Of a DNA stretch of 64,000 nucleotides, positions 1 through 10,651 are shown in pieces. Both the position numbers and the translations under genes were made by a program. The DNA lies in the NCBI GenBank assembly GCA_019321725.1, contig CM033110.1, positions 21,879,278 to 21,943,277 on the forward strand. Reading direction: 5' to 3'. The notes under the pieces were generated by a model. That model was not told the DNA's origin. It searched no databases and saw only the letters and a list, made by a program, of their open reading frames with translations. The DNA is from Paulownia fortunei (Eukaryota; Streptophyta; Magnoliopsida; Lamiales; Paulowniaceae). How positions within the stretch are numbered: the stretch's first letter is position 1; each line of letters begins with the position of its first letter.

Positions 1-140
1 TTAGGGAAGTCTCTCCACAGTGTTGTATTAGCTCACTAGAAACATTAAGGTACAGTTCAGATTTCAGATCAAGAAATAGAAAATTGCAGAACATATTAGA
101 GCCTAAAAAATTAGGAATTATAGCAAGAAAAGCGGTTTAC

Positions 141-186
141 CTTTAAAGGAAAGTTGTGGTTTGGAAAGAACAATGGACTGTGCCAT
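141..186 (-). CDS. Possible first coding exon of a gene running off the left edge
   Basis: On the minus strand an ATG at 186-184 opens 15 codons (MAQSIVLSKPQLSFK) plus one base, ending at a canonical donor (AAAG|GTAAAC, GT at 140-139). The Ser- and hydroxyl-rich start resembles a plastid transit peptide, which is inference. The rest of the gene would lie left of base 1; nothing in 1-138 can be identified as its second exon, so the product is unknown. The call rests only on an ATG, an open frame and a good donor, so it may be wrong. Confidence 0.3.
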
Positions 187-1588
187 GTTTTGGGACGGTT
201 GAGATTGGTTCCGAAGCAGAGCACTTCTGAGATAAGGGTTATCAGACAACCTCGTCAGGGGGTTAGGTAATAGCAAAATTGTGAACTTTAAATATTTTAT
301 TCAACATTTATTGAATGCTGAAAGTGAAGGCGTGGCAATGCTGGCATCTCCAATTGTGATGTGCAAGAAGAATTGTGTACCAGTCAACGGACTTTAAAAC
401 GTGTACAAGATTGGAGAATGGCCAAAAATAAAAAATAAAAATTTGGATTGAAGGCGCTTAAAAAAAATTGAGAACTCATTAGTCCCCAGAGCATAGGCAA
501 ATGAGGACTATTATTTGACTGCGAAAATTTTGCAATTTTTCATCCAAACCTCCATAGTTTTTGGTGCTCTCTGTTTTAAGGGTAAGTTACTGCATTTAAA
601 TTGTTAACATCCTAAGCAAAAAAAATTCAAGAAAAAGAAGTCATTTCGAATTCGCGTCCCAAGACAATCAAGAGCTCCACCAAGATTCGATTTGTCACTT
701 TGTTAGAATTTGCAAGTCCCTCCATCCCACCCTGCCCCCACCCCCTTGTCCCCAACCCTAAACCAAGGTCATTTTGCAATGGGTGTATCTAATTCATTGT
801 TGGTCATGAAATTATAGGAAAGAGTAGTAATATTACATAAACCATGTGTTATATTCAATCCCTAAAAGAATATCACCCTAGCCATAAACTTCCTTGACTT
901 CAATGGGTTGAAAGTTTATCTTCATCAGTCTTGGGATTTGCAGTAGGCTGCTCTTTGGCACTCGATCATTTTTAGATGCTCCACAACTTTGGTTCTTGAA
1001 ATATTCACAGAGTGAAATTAGTGATGTCTAAAACTTCCAAGTTCCAGGACCTCTTAAAAATTCATCTAGCTATATTTTCTATGACCACCTGAATGAACTA
1101 TGTCCAAGTTTTTTATTTTTTATTTTTTATTCAGCTACTTTGGTATATGCAGAATGATGGTAATTTTGTTGTATCAGGGGTTAAGGCAGCAAGCAAGTTG
1201 AGTCAAACTCAAGCTCTCTAAAATTTCACTGATTCAAGATCAAATTTGTACATTTTCAAGCTCAATCTTGCCAGCATAGAATTCTGTACATTAATCTTAA
1301 GTTTAAGTGTCAAAAATATGGCAGCTCCATTAATAATTTAACGCAATAGGTTTTATGGGTAAAGACTTATAATTTAACACAAATACCTGTTGAGAAAAAA
1401 GGACAATATTGCTTAGTTTACGATTTGCATATTATTTCTTTTCTTTGCCGAATTCCATAAAATAATTTAAAATATTTTTACCTTGAAATGAAGAGAAGCA
1501 TAGTTAAATTTGTGTTGTGTGTAGTTTTCACAACTATACATAGATAATCAATTTCAATTATTTATTGCATTAAGCTCAGTAAAAATTA
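187..1588. other. Intergenic, no gene recognised
   Basis: AT-rich DNA with no long reading frame and no recognised protein similarity on either strand. A short C-rich stretch lies near 725-755. The interval would contain the promoter and 5' leader of the putative gene at the left edge if that gene is real. Confidence 0.6.
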
Positions 1589-2007
1589 AAGGTATTCACA
1601 ATTTGCATTGAAATTGAATCGAAAATTTTGATTTGATTTTTTTTTTAATTTTTTATTTGAATCGAATTTGATTTTTGGTACTGGTTACCAAATCAAACCA
1701 AAAACCGAATCACAATTTTTTACATATTTATATATAATATTTTATACTTTTTTATACTATCTTCTTTGTTTTTTTACTCACTCAAACTAAAAAATAATAA
1801 ATAAAAATACATTTATAATTTTATAATTCAAAATTTTATCTATTTTTGTTTTTTAATATTTTTAATAAAAATTCGGTTAACCAAACAACTAATGAACCAA
1901 AAAAAAATATTTTTAACCCAACCGATTAATTCAATTCAATGTTCCATTTACGATTTTAGTCAATCAAAATTTCAAAACAGTTCAATTCGATCGAATGTAC
2001 ACCTCTA
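1589..2007. mobile_element. hAT-like MITE
   Basis: About 420 bp of AT-rich DNA whose two ends carry related inverted motifs: GAATCGAA-type text after 1610, and the complement of AGGTGTACATTCGATCGAA ending at 2006. The octamer AAAAATTA flanks it on both sides (1581-1588 and 2008-2015), the 8-bp duplication length expected of hAT elements. The interior repeats 'CGGTTAACC' and 'AACCAAA' type motifs common in plant hAT MITEs. There is no coding capacity. Chance matches of an AT octamer are easy here, so confidence is moderate. Confidence 0.5.
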
Positions 2008-2264
2008 AAAAATTATATGTGTTTATAAGATTTGAGTGGTGGTTAAAATATTACAGCCAATAATAATGTGTGTTTCACAAATAAATAAAAATGTGAGATG
2101 TGTGTGTAAGTAGGTGTAAGGTGGAGCGGTGGACTTGAGAGTGGGTCATTTCTTGTACGATAATATCTTAATAATTTCCCAACAAGTGGCTTCCAAACAC
2201 AAATAGCAAGCCCATAAATAGAGATGATACAGAAATGCATATTCATCTGATGTTCAAGCCAGTC

Positions 2265-3638
2265 TCACTCCCATTTGCACTCAATCCTCTCTGTGTTTCT
2301 GAAATTGAAATTAATCAACAAACTCCCATCCATTCTCCTCAACACAAAACTCTCCACCAAAACATAGCAACCAAACTTTCTCCACCCATTATTACTTCCA
2401 ATCTCCTTAGTACCTGAAACTCTCAAATCCCTCTCCCCATCAAACCATCCTCTTGTCTCCTGCAGCCACCTCATTTTCTCAAACAGGGCACAACTCAAAC
2501 CCACACTAACTCTCCTCCTATAATGTTCTTTAACATTAAACCAGACGAACCCATCGGCATCCTGTCTTCCATCTTTTTCAGCTTCCATCCCAAGTATCAG
2601 ACAAACCAACCTTTTCACTCTTGCATCGACAACCACAACATTGTTCTGATTATTTTCGTTTTCGGCTGAATGTATCTGTTCCCACCACCGCTCGAGACTC
2701 AATTCGTAAAGCAAAGATTTTCTCATTTGATCATCCACCCTCAAGTTTTCATCCTTCACAAATACAAAAGGGCAGTACCACTTCCCAATCACAAGTGGTG
2801 TGGAACGCTTCGAGTATAGTGGGAAATTCAGTTCAGGGAACTCCAATGAGATAGAATCATGGAGGCCTGGAGCTTCACGTAGATGGAGTTTGAAGGAAGG
2901 AGCAGTGTAAACTTCCCATCCACCTCTTCTCAGGAAACTTGGAGGATAACCATCCCATTCCACTGATTTGGCAAAGAAACCACCACTGTGATATGGTCGA
3001 ATCTCAAATTGTTGGTACCTGTCTCTGTGATCAAAAGGCCTGGTTTTGGGATCCACCCTATGACTTTTAAAGCAACACATCCCCACTTCTCTCTCTCTGC
3101 AACATGTGTAAGCTTGCCTACACATGTAATGAAAATGTTGAAAAAAGTAATATTAAACCCCAAGTTGTTCACATAGTGGCAGAATCAACAAAGAGGATCA
3201 CAACTCCCCAATTTCCATCCAAGATTCAGAAGAATTAGCGGATGAGACAGTATATACACAACTTGAGGTACTAAAAGACAAGGAGTAGCGCTAAAATGAT
3301 GAAACAGAAACTGACATACCCTTTGTGTCTTCCCTTAGCTTTGATAACATAGTAGCGATTGGACGAAAGAGGGCGATCAAGAACAGGTATGAACCAAACC
3401 TTTGTTACGCTTGCCTCTTCGTGTAATGATGAATGAACCACCTGCAAGATCTTGTCTGAAGGGAATGGCAGCCTTTTGATTCTGTCATTCTTCCACATCC
3501 CACAGCAAAATGAGTCCATTGCCTCTGATTCTTCATCCGAAACAACTAGATGGCTGAATATGGAACATCTGGTTGTGGCTGCACTGTGAGAGCACCAGGA
3601 AAGTTGCGATAGAGCGAACGTGGTCTTGTTACATACAT
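2265..3638 (-). CDS. DUF1262 family protein, with one-base frameshift in exon 1
   Basis: Plant-specific DUF1262 protein of unknown function. Exon 1 runs 3638-3320 and exon 2 3117-2265 (donor GT at 3319, acceptor AG at 3119-3118, phase 2). Visible family hallmarks are the MYVTRP start, 'LPFPS', 'FIPVLDRPLSSNRYYVI', 'GRHKG' at the splice junction, 'YQQFEI', 'GKWYCPFVFVK' and the C-terminal 'RMDGSLLIN...CKWE'. Translation from 3638 stops after 30 codons; the conserved frame (LVVSDEESE) resumes one base out of register at 3552-3554. Adding one base there gives 390 residues, normal for the family. The next in-frame ATG after the break is at 3519, giving a shortened product. Either a sequencing error or a recent null allele; I favour error because everything else is intact. 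Confidence 0.85.
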
Positions 3639-4329
3639 CTTTAACTCTCTGTTACACAGACACAGGGCATCTGGTATCCTACAATTTTCTCACAATGAAA
3701 TAATGGACATCAAACAACTAAATAATCATCTAGATGAGCTAGCGAAGAAACATCAAGAGGAAAATGACTGAGGTAAGAATTGACAAGTATCTACGTTTTT
3801 CTTTTCTTTCTGCGAGTTGATCAGAAAGCCTACTTTTATAAGAAAGTTGATCAGCAAGTCAATTTTATGATTTATGTTCCACTTTCATTGCAATGCATGT
3901 TTGCATTCAGGAAGGACAGTCCCCTAAAGTCATCTGCTTTTACTCCGCTTTTTCTTTTGATCTTATGTCTTTCATGTTGCTGCTATCCATTAGCACTTAA
4001 TAGCCCTCTTTTGATCTTTCTTTTAATTCAAAAAGGAAAAACACTATCTTTTCCGAAGCATAGTTGAAAGATTAAAAAATGACTAGATGGGAAGCACTCA
4101 AAGTGGGTGAAAAGAGGGGGCAATGCAAATTTATCATAGTTGCAAATGAAATATTACAGTATAAAAGTGTGCCATTCAAGTAAGGACATGAAAAAAGTTT
4201 CATCAGATTTTCCTTTGTAATCACTGACGTTGCAATTGCTGTTCCACAAAATATGATAAGAACTAGAAAAAAAAAGAACACCAAAATCTGTCATATAAAA
4301 CTCCAGAAATCTAAATAAATCCATATCCC
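3639..4329. other. Intergenic spacer and probable DUF1262 promoter
   Basis: No supported gene. It holds the upstream region of the DUF1262 gene on the minus strand and, further right, sequence downstream of the mutase fragment. An open frame at 3780-4067 (+) has low-complexity hydrophobic composition and no recognisable similarity. A faint 'SFAT' match near 4165 could be a decayed third exon of the adjacent mutase fragment, but it is too short to annotate. Confidence 0.5.
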
Positions 4330-4744
4330 TATAAAAGAGATATCTCCTGGAGACTTTGCCATTTGCCAGCCCAGCGCCCATTGATTCAAATGCACCTCGA
4401 CCTTGATAACAAAACCTTGGATCATAGCCCAATAAAGAAAGATGTGCTGTATCACTTCCACAAGCCAAGCCTACTTCAACAGGATCTATAAGTGACAAAT
4501 CAATTTAATCAGTAAACATACAACCTCGTTGATTATGTATTTGAACGAGGAGAGAGGAGTTTGAAGAACCAGTATCCTTAAAAAAAGAAAAGAAAACTAT
4601 CCAGGCCGAAGCCATGGCATCCAAGTTAGGTATGTTGGCTATTTGCAAAGGAGTCTTATAACCAAATCTTGGCAGCGATACATTACCCAAATCATTAATT
4701 AGCGCAACAGCTACCCTTCTCTTTGCCTCCTCTGAGTTAACCAT
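4330..4744 (-). pseudogene. Fragment of cofactor-independent phosphoglycerate mutase (archaeal-type)
   Basis: Two minus-strand blocks match the N-terminus of the plant 2,3-bisphosphoglycerate-independent mutase related to At4g09520 and At3g30841. Block 1 (4744-4604) reads 'LPRFGYKTPLQIANIPNLD'. Block 2 (about 4486-4330) reads 'DPVEVGLACGSDTAHLSLL' then 'GRGAFESMGAGLA', where one extra A at 4362-4364 shifts the frame before 'SPGDI'. The metal-site region normally written IDGLGD reads INDLGN here, so both expected aspartates are asparagine. All three differences fit G-to-A changes. The remaining two-thirds of the enzyme is not found to the left. The combination of frameshift, lost aspartates and truncation makes a functional enzyme unlikely. 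Confidence 0.8.
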
Positions 4745-5147
4745 TTCTTTTTGTTATAACTCTCGCCTTCCTGCCTTACGAAACTGAGAAAAATATTAAC
4801 TGCAACATAGACAGCTGATCCTGTTTTTTCGGGCTTCATATTATAACAACTAGAAGGAGAGTTTGTCAACATATAACAAATTATATTACAGAACTTTTTT
4901 CGCAAGAATATTTCATATTATTCAGTTAGATTAAGAATTATTAAATCATGTATTATTGTACAATGAAAATAGTTAAATTAATGCCAACAGAATTACAATT
5001 CTAGAAGGATGAAGTATAATTTAGGACAATATCAAACTTGATTGGTGTATTATATTCAGAAGAATCCGCAAATAATGAGATTTTTTCTCTTTTACAACTT
5101 GGAACAATATCAAACACGATAAAGTATGTTGTATTAGAAATATTAGA
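4745..5147. other. Intergenic, no gene recognised
   Basis: AT-rich spacer between the mutase fragment and the inverted-repeat element. No open frame of note and no recognised repeat. Confidence 0.6.
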
Positions 5148-6377
5148 GACTAATTTAATAATTTATTATAAATTTAATTAATAATTAATTTTTTACTATG
5201 TAATGGAAGGAAAGTAATAAATTGAGTGAAAGTGCAGCTTAAAATTGCGTTTTCATTTGAGAAAATACAACCTTAAGATATGCTTTCATTTTATATATAT
5301 ATATTTTAGATATATACTTTCTCCACTTTCTCTCGTCTATCTCTCACTTCCTCCCACTTCCCCTCCCCTCTCTCACTTTCCCACTCTCCCCTCCCTCTTA
5401 TTACTTTTTTGGTGTTGTTTTTCCACCCTAATTTCACTCAACAATTAATTTTGTCTTCTCTTTTCCCACTCTATTTTCATATCATATCATAAATATTTTA
5501 ATTATAATATGTATATTTTATTATAATAATTATGAAATAGATGTATATTATGTTTTATATTTATCATTTAACTTGAAAATTTTAGTTAAAAATTATTGAA
5601 GTATTTAAATAATTTTACCAATGACTATCCTAATTTTTTCAGTGGAATAAGGTTTTCTACAGTGAATTACTCTAGTTATTCAAAATTTAAATTTACTACA
5701 TTTATGTGATTTATAATGTTAATAATTTATATTATATAAAAAATTAATAATAACAATTAATTAATTAAATATTATGTCTTTGAAATTATTATTAAAAAAT
5801 TAAAATGTGAATAACAATTATGTTAAAAATATAATGAATATAAGTAATTATATAATAATACTTAATAAATATTAATTATGAATAATTATTATTATAATTT
5901 ATTAATTTAATACACGATATTTACCTATAATTATATAGGTCAGTTTCAAATGTACAATAATTATTGATTATTCAGATTATAACAATGATGTATTAAATAA
6001 TAATACCTAATAAATAAATAATTATTTGTAACTAATTAGCAAATTAATTTATGTTTTTTATTGTATAATATTATATCTCAAGTAAATAATAATATTAAAT
6101 GATATTGTATATTTATATATTTGTTAATTATATGTATATAAATGAGAAGAGTGGAAAAGTGAGAGAAGGTGGGGAAAAGTAAGACTGAGAGGAGGGGAAG
6201 TGGGGGAAGTCAATCGATAAGTTCAGCTTGTAATTTTATTTAAATTTTAAAAAATATATAAAATAAAAGTTCAACGTTGAACTTGAGTTGTGCTTTTACT
6301 CAGTTTATTAATTCATTTTTATTATATAATAAAAAATTAATTATTAATTAAATTTTTAATAAATTATTAAATTAGTC
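5148..6377. mobile_element. 1.23 kb non-autonomous terminal-inverted-repeat element
   Basis: The left end (GACTAATTTAATAATTTATT from 5148) recurs as its reverse complement ending at 6377, and similarity continues for about 100 bp at roughly 80 percent by eye. Just inside, a CT-rich tract (about 5325-5400) is mirrored by a GA-rich tract (about 6143-6212), so the inverted arms together span over 200 bp each side. The interior (5460-6130) is almost pure A/T with no reading frame. I could not find a convincing target-site duplication (GAAATATTA-type text on the left, GCAACTGG on the right). A MULE- or foldback-type non-autonomous transposon is the best fit; the superfamily is undetermined. Confidence 0.7.
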
Positions 6378-8514
6378 GCAACTGGATGTTAAAAAAAAAA
6401 TGTTCCTCAAAGAAAAAGGTATATTTTGTTGATAGAATTTATTAGCCCAAGAAAGTGGGAATAGAAATTAAATATTGAGATGATAAAGTTTATCACGGTC
6501 TAGTCTATTTACTACATGTGTTCTCGAATTCTTATATATGACCATATATCAACCCGAGTCTTCACAAATATGCCAAATTTCGTTAAGACATTATTCATTT
6601 TTCTCTACACTAGTTGAGGTTGCAAAGATGTACTGTTAAGGTTTACCACCTTCAGATTAAGTTTTAGATATCAATATCTGGCCTAATGCAGATGAAGTCA
6701 AGTAATCTAATTTCCAGCTCAGACAAAAGCAACTCTAATTTTATTTTTTTATAATTATCTTTATATATTATCAATTGTAAAACTCCATTAAACGCAAATT
6801 TCTGAGTTTAAATAATACAATTTTATGCTCTTTTTTTTTTTTTTATAAACTTTGTATTTCTTTTTACTCTTGTAAAGACAAATTAAATAGTAATAATACT
6901 TGCCCTGACCAGTTTGCAAAAACTTCCATTTACAACATCCATGTGAATCTCAAAGAACAATTCTGAAATACATACAAAATAATTGTTATTCTTTTTTTGT
7001 TGGTATTTTCTTGTCAAAATTTTACTAGCTCATTTATAATCCTTAATTAGGGGTGACATATGTTTCGACCACATTTAATCACATTTCAAGTTAATTCTGT
7101 TAATATAATTGGTGGATCATGATTTCAGGATTTCAATTTTATTGATTTGGATTCGATTAAATTCTATATTATTATAGAAGTTTCAGTTAGGATTAAATTT
7201 GACTAGCAAAAAGCGAAACTTTCTAATAGTTAGTTGAGCATGAATAATGACTTAAATGATTAATTAAATATAAAAATATATTTTGATTATTTTTGTTCTC
7301 TTGTGGTAAATACTAAACTTGTGTCTTCATTATTGTACTTGCTCGCGGGATATTCATTTGAACATTGATTTAGCAAAACTAACACAACAAATAGTTTTTC
7401 AACTGGCAAAATATTTTAAACGAGGAAATTAAAATTTATACTGCTATATCATCAATCATATTAGAGAAAAAAAAAAAAAAGCCATAGGAAAAAGGTTAAA
7501 TATTTAACAATAGTAAATTAATTATTTTATACTTCCCAACATTTCCCGAAAATATTGGAGTTAGACAAATTCGGTTCTGATTTATTCCTAACACAAAAAA
7601 AAATGAATTTTTTGTTTCAATTTTATGCTTTGTTTCATATTTCAGATCACAAATGTATATCAAGCGTAAAAAATATTTTTTGGATGTCTGTTTATAAAAT
7701 AAAATACGAGTTAAATATAAAATTACAAAAATAAAATAAAATTGAAATGAACAAAATACTCAATGTTCATAAACTATATAATAATTATATTTAACATATG
7801 ATTAAGACTGAAATAAAATATTCCAACGTGGCAATTCCTCATCCTGTTACATAAGCGCTGACGCTGCATTATTATCTGATTAGCTGAGCTTTCCTCTCAG
7901 AATAACTCCACACACCTGAACAGTAATCAATCTACATGGACAATGACCCGTTAAACAAGGTTTTCCAGGACAAAGTTTTTCTTTGATTGAATTAGCTACA
8001 TGATCCTCAAAATTTGGTCATTCCTATATAAAACCAAGGTGTAATAGATGACCAATTTGTGGCTATGCGAGGGTTACTTGATTCCAGGGATTTACTTTCT
8101 TAGAGAAAATAATTCAACTGCACTCCTCCCAACATTTAGCATCTTAGATAAATAAGTTTTTTTTTTTAAAATAAATATCTCACCATATATTTTATATATA
8201 TTTATTATATTTATATATATGTATATGTGTATATAAATATATAGTAAGATCTATATATTTTGGATCATGAATCAAATTAAATGATTAAGTGTATGGCTGG
8301 ATTACACTACAATCCGGTCAAATGTTTGTACCTTTAAATAGTAAAATTCTAGATCATACAATGAAATTGGAAATTCCTTTGCCGGAAGTTGCAATATTAA
8401 TTAACCATGTTGACTTTCCAAAATCTGGACATAAATCGGTTAATCCAAACGGCCCTCATTCGTTTCGGCACTAAATATGGGCTACTCCAAGCTGTAATAA
8501 CGCCTCTGTTCCGC
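6378..8514. other. Long AT-rich intergenic region upstream of ProDH
   Basis: No supported gene across about 2.1 kb. It contains A- and T-runs (for example 6830-6843 and 7466-7480) and a TA-rich stretch near 8180-8250. The part nearest the gene is expected to hold the ProDH promoter. The short open frame at 8289-8474 has no recognised similarity. Confidence 0.6.
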
Positions 8515-8522
8515 TATATATA
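8515..8522 (+). promoter_or_regulatory. Probable TATA box of the ProDH gene
   Basis: TATATATA sits in a locally GC-richer context 68 bases upstream of the ATG at 8590, a normal spacing for a plant promoter with a short 5' leader. Based on motif and position only. Confidence 0.55.
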
Positions 8523-8589
8523 CCCCCGAGAGCCAACTGTTTCTTTGTAATAAGTTTGCAACTCTCCCAAAAGCATCCCACCATTAATC

Positions 8590-10651
8590 ATGGTCAACCG
8601 TAGCGTCCGCCCAAAGTTCTGCGCAACCTCCGCCGCCTGAACTACGCCGCTCCCTCCACCATCCCACCGTTAAATTTTGCCGGAAAACCCGACACCGTCT
8701 CCAAGAAACGAAGCAACACCACCACCACCACCAGTCCCGACATCAATCTTACTGATTTGAAGGGGTTGTTTTCATCAGTTTCAACCCCAAAGCTGATCAA
8801 ATCATCCCTCACCCTTCACATGGCTGCATTCGGGCCTATGGTTGATTTTGGCATGTGGACCATGAACTCGAGGCTGATGGCGAACCCCCTTTTCAGGAAG
8901 ATGGTGTTGGGAGTAACTGAACATACTTTTTATGATCATTTTTGCGCGGGTAAAGATCTTGAGATGGCGCGCAGGACTGTGGAGAAACTTTGGGATGTTG
9001 GACTTAGTGCTATGTTGGATTATGGTTTGGAGCACGCCAACGCCAACGAGTCGTGTGATAGCAATTTGGAAGAGTTCATTCGAACTATTAATTCGACCAA
9101 ATTACTCGACACTTGTCAGGTAAAGTTGTTTCTTGTTTACTCAACTTGAGTTTTTGGAAAGAATTCTAATCTTGCTGATCATGTCAATGATGAAAAATCA
9201 TGAGAAGTTAGATGTTACGGATTTGATGACATGTGAATATTGAGTTTAGTTAGTTAAAGTTTGGCAAGACTTTTCCTGTTTTAAATCATGTTCTGTATAT
9301 GCATCTTGAATCATGGATCATGGTGTACAAACATGATCAACGTTTTCTTGTTCAGTGTTAAAGATTTCAATATCGGTAAAAATTAATTGATAGTGGTATA
9401 TCTGCTATGCAGGTTAGCTTTGTTGTGGTGAAGATTACGGGGATTTGTCCTCCTAGTTTGCTTAAGAGAGTAAGTGATCTATTGAGATGGGAATACAAGG
9501 ATAAGTCCTTGCATCTTCCATGGAAGCTCAAAACATTTCCCATTTTTTCTGATTCCAGCCCTTTTTATCACACGCTGAAAAGGCCAGAGCCCTTAACCCC
9601 AGATGAAGAGCGCGATCTCCAGTTAGCTTATGAAAGACTGATCAAGATTTGTGAGAATGCCTTTGAAGCAAATGTCCCTCTGCTAATTGATGCGGAGGAT
9701 ACAGCTATTCAGCCTGCAATAGACTATTTCACTTATTCGGCAGCAATAGAATATACTAGTGGAGACGATGACCCTCTAATATTCAACACGATTCAGGCTT
9801 ATCTGAAAGATTCAAAAGAGAGACTGGTGATAGCAAAGAAAGCTGCAGATAAAATGGGAGTGCCTGTCGGGTTTAAATTGGTGAGGGGTGCATACATGTC
9901 AAGTGAAAAACGATTAGCTGCTTCTTTGGGGGTTGAGTCCCCAATTCACGACAGTATCCAAAATACTCATGCTTGTTACAATGACTGTGCTGCTTTTATG
10001 CTCGAAGAGGTTGCTAGTGGCTCTGGTTCAGTCGTTCTAGCAACCCACAATATTGAATCAGGTAAACATTTTAAGATGCTTCAATCTTTATAACATGTGT
10101 TGAACTTCTAGCAGCGAAGTTTTCTGACAAGGTGATGAAGGATTTTAAAAGGCCTTTATCTTTGTGACAATTTTAAGCGAAGTGTTTTGTTGTTAATAAC
10201 TTTTTAAAATGCTTCAACTTGTGTAACATTGAAATGGTGGACTTGTTATAAGCTAATGTGTTTTGACAAATTGGTGATGGAATGTAGGAAAATTGGCAGC
10301 TTATAAAGCAGCTGGTCTGGGAATCGAAAGGGATAACCCATATCTCCAATTCGCTCAACTCTATGGAATGGCAGAAGCTCTTTCTTTTGGTTTGAGAAAT
10401 GCAGGTTTTAAGGTTAGCAAGTATTTGCCATACGGGCCTGTTGAGCAGATTATGCCGTATCTTCTGAGAAGGGCTGAAGAAAACAGAGGTCTCTTGTCTA
10501 CCTCATCCCTTGACAGACACCTCATGAGGTAATTGGAACTATTAAAACTCTCTGGTTTATTGGAATTCATATAGTTTAGATCACTAGTTCCCTTTTATTT
10601 TCTATGTGCAGGAAGGAACTGATAAGGAGATTAACATCACCAGGTTCTTGA
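8590..10651 (+). CDS. ProDH: Proline dehydrogenase, mitochondrial; one-base frameshift near the start
   Basis: FAD-dependent proline dehydrogenase, oxidising proline to pyrroline-5-carboxylate in mitochondria. Exons: 8590-9119, 9413-10061, 10288-10528, 10612-10651, all with GT-AG borders. Family landmarks in order are 'FYDHFCAG', 'VVVKITGICP', 'LLRWEYK', 'VPLLIDAEDT', 'GFKLVRGAYMSSE', 'YNDC', 'VVLATHN', 'FAQLYGMAEALSFGL' and the substrate-site helix 'YLLRRAEENRG'. The only ATG at a sensible place (8590) is in a different frame from the body of the protein, and an in-frame TAG lies at 8601. One extra C in the CCC run at 8610-8612 would join ATG to the body and give 486 residues with an Arg-rich presequence (Arabidopsis enzymes are 476 and 499). 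Otherwise translation could begin only inside the mature domain (ATG at about 8820). Confidence 0.92.
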
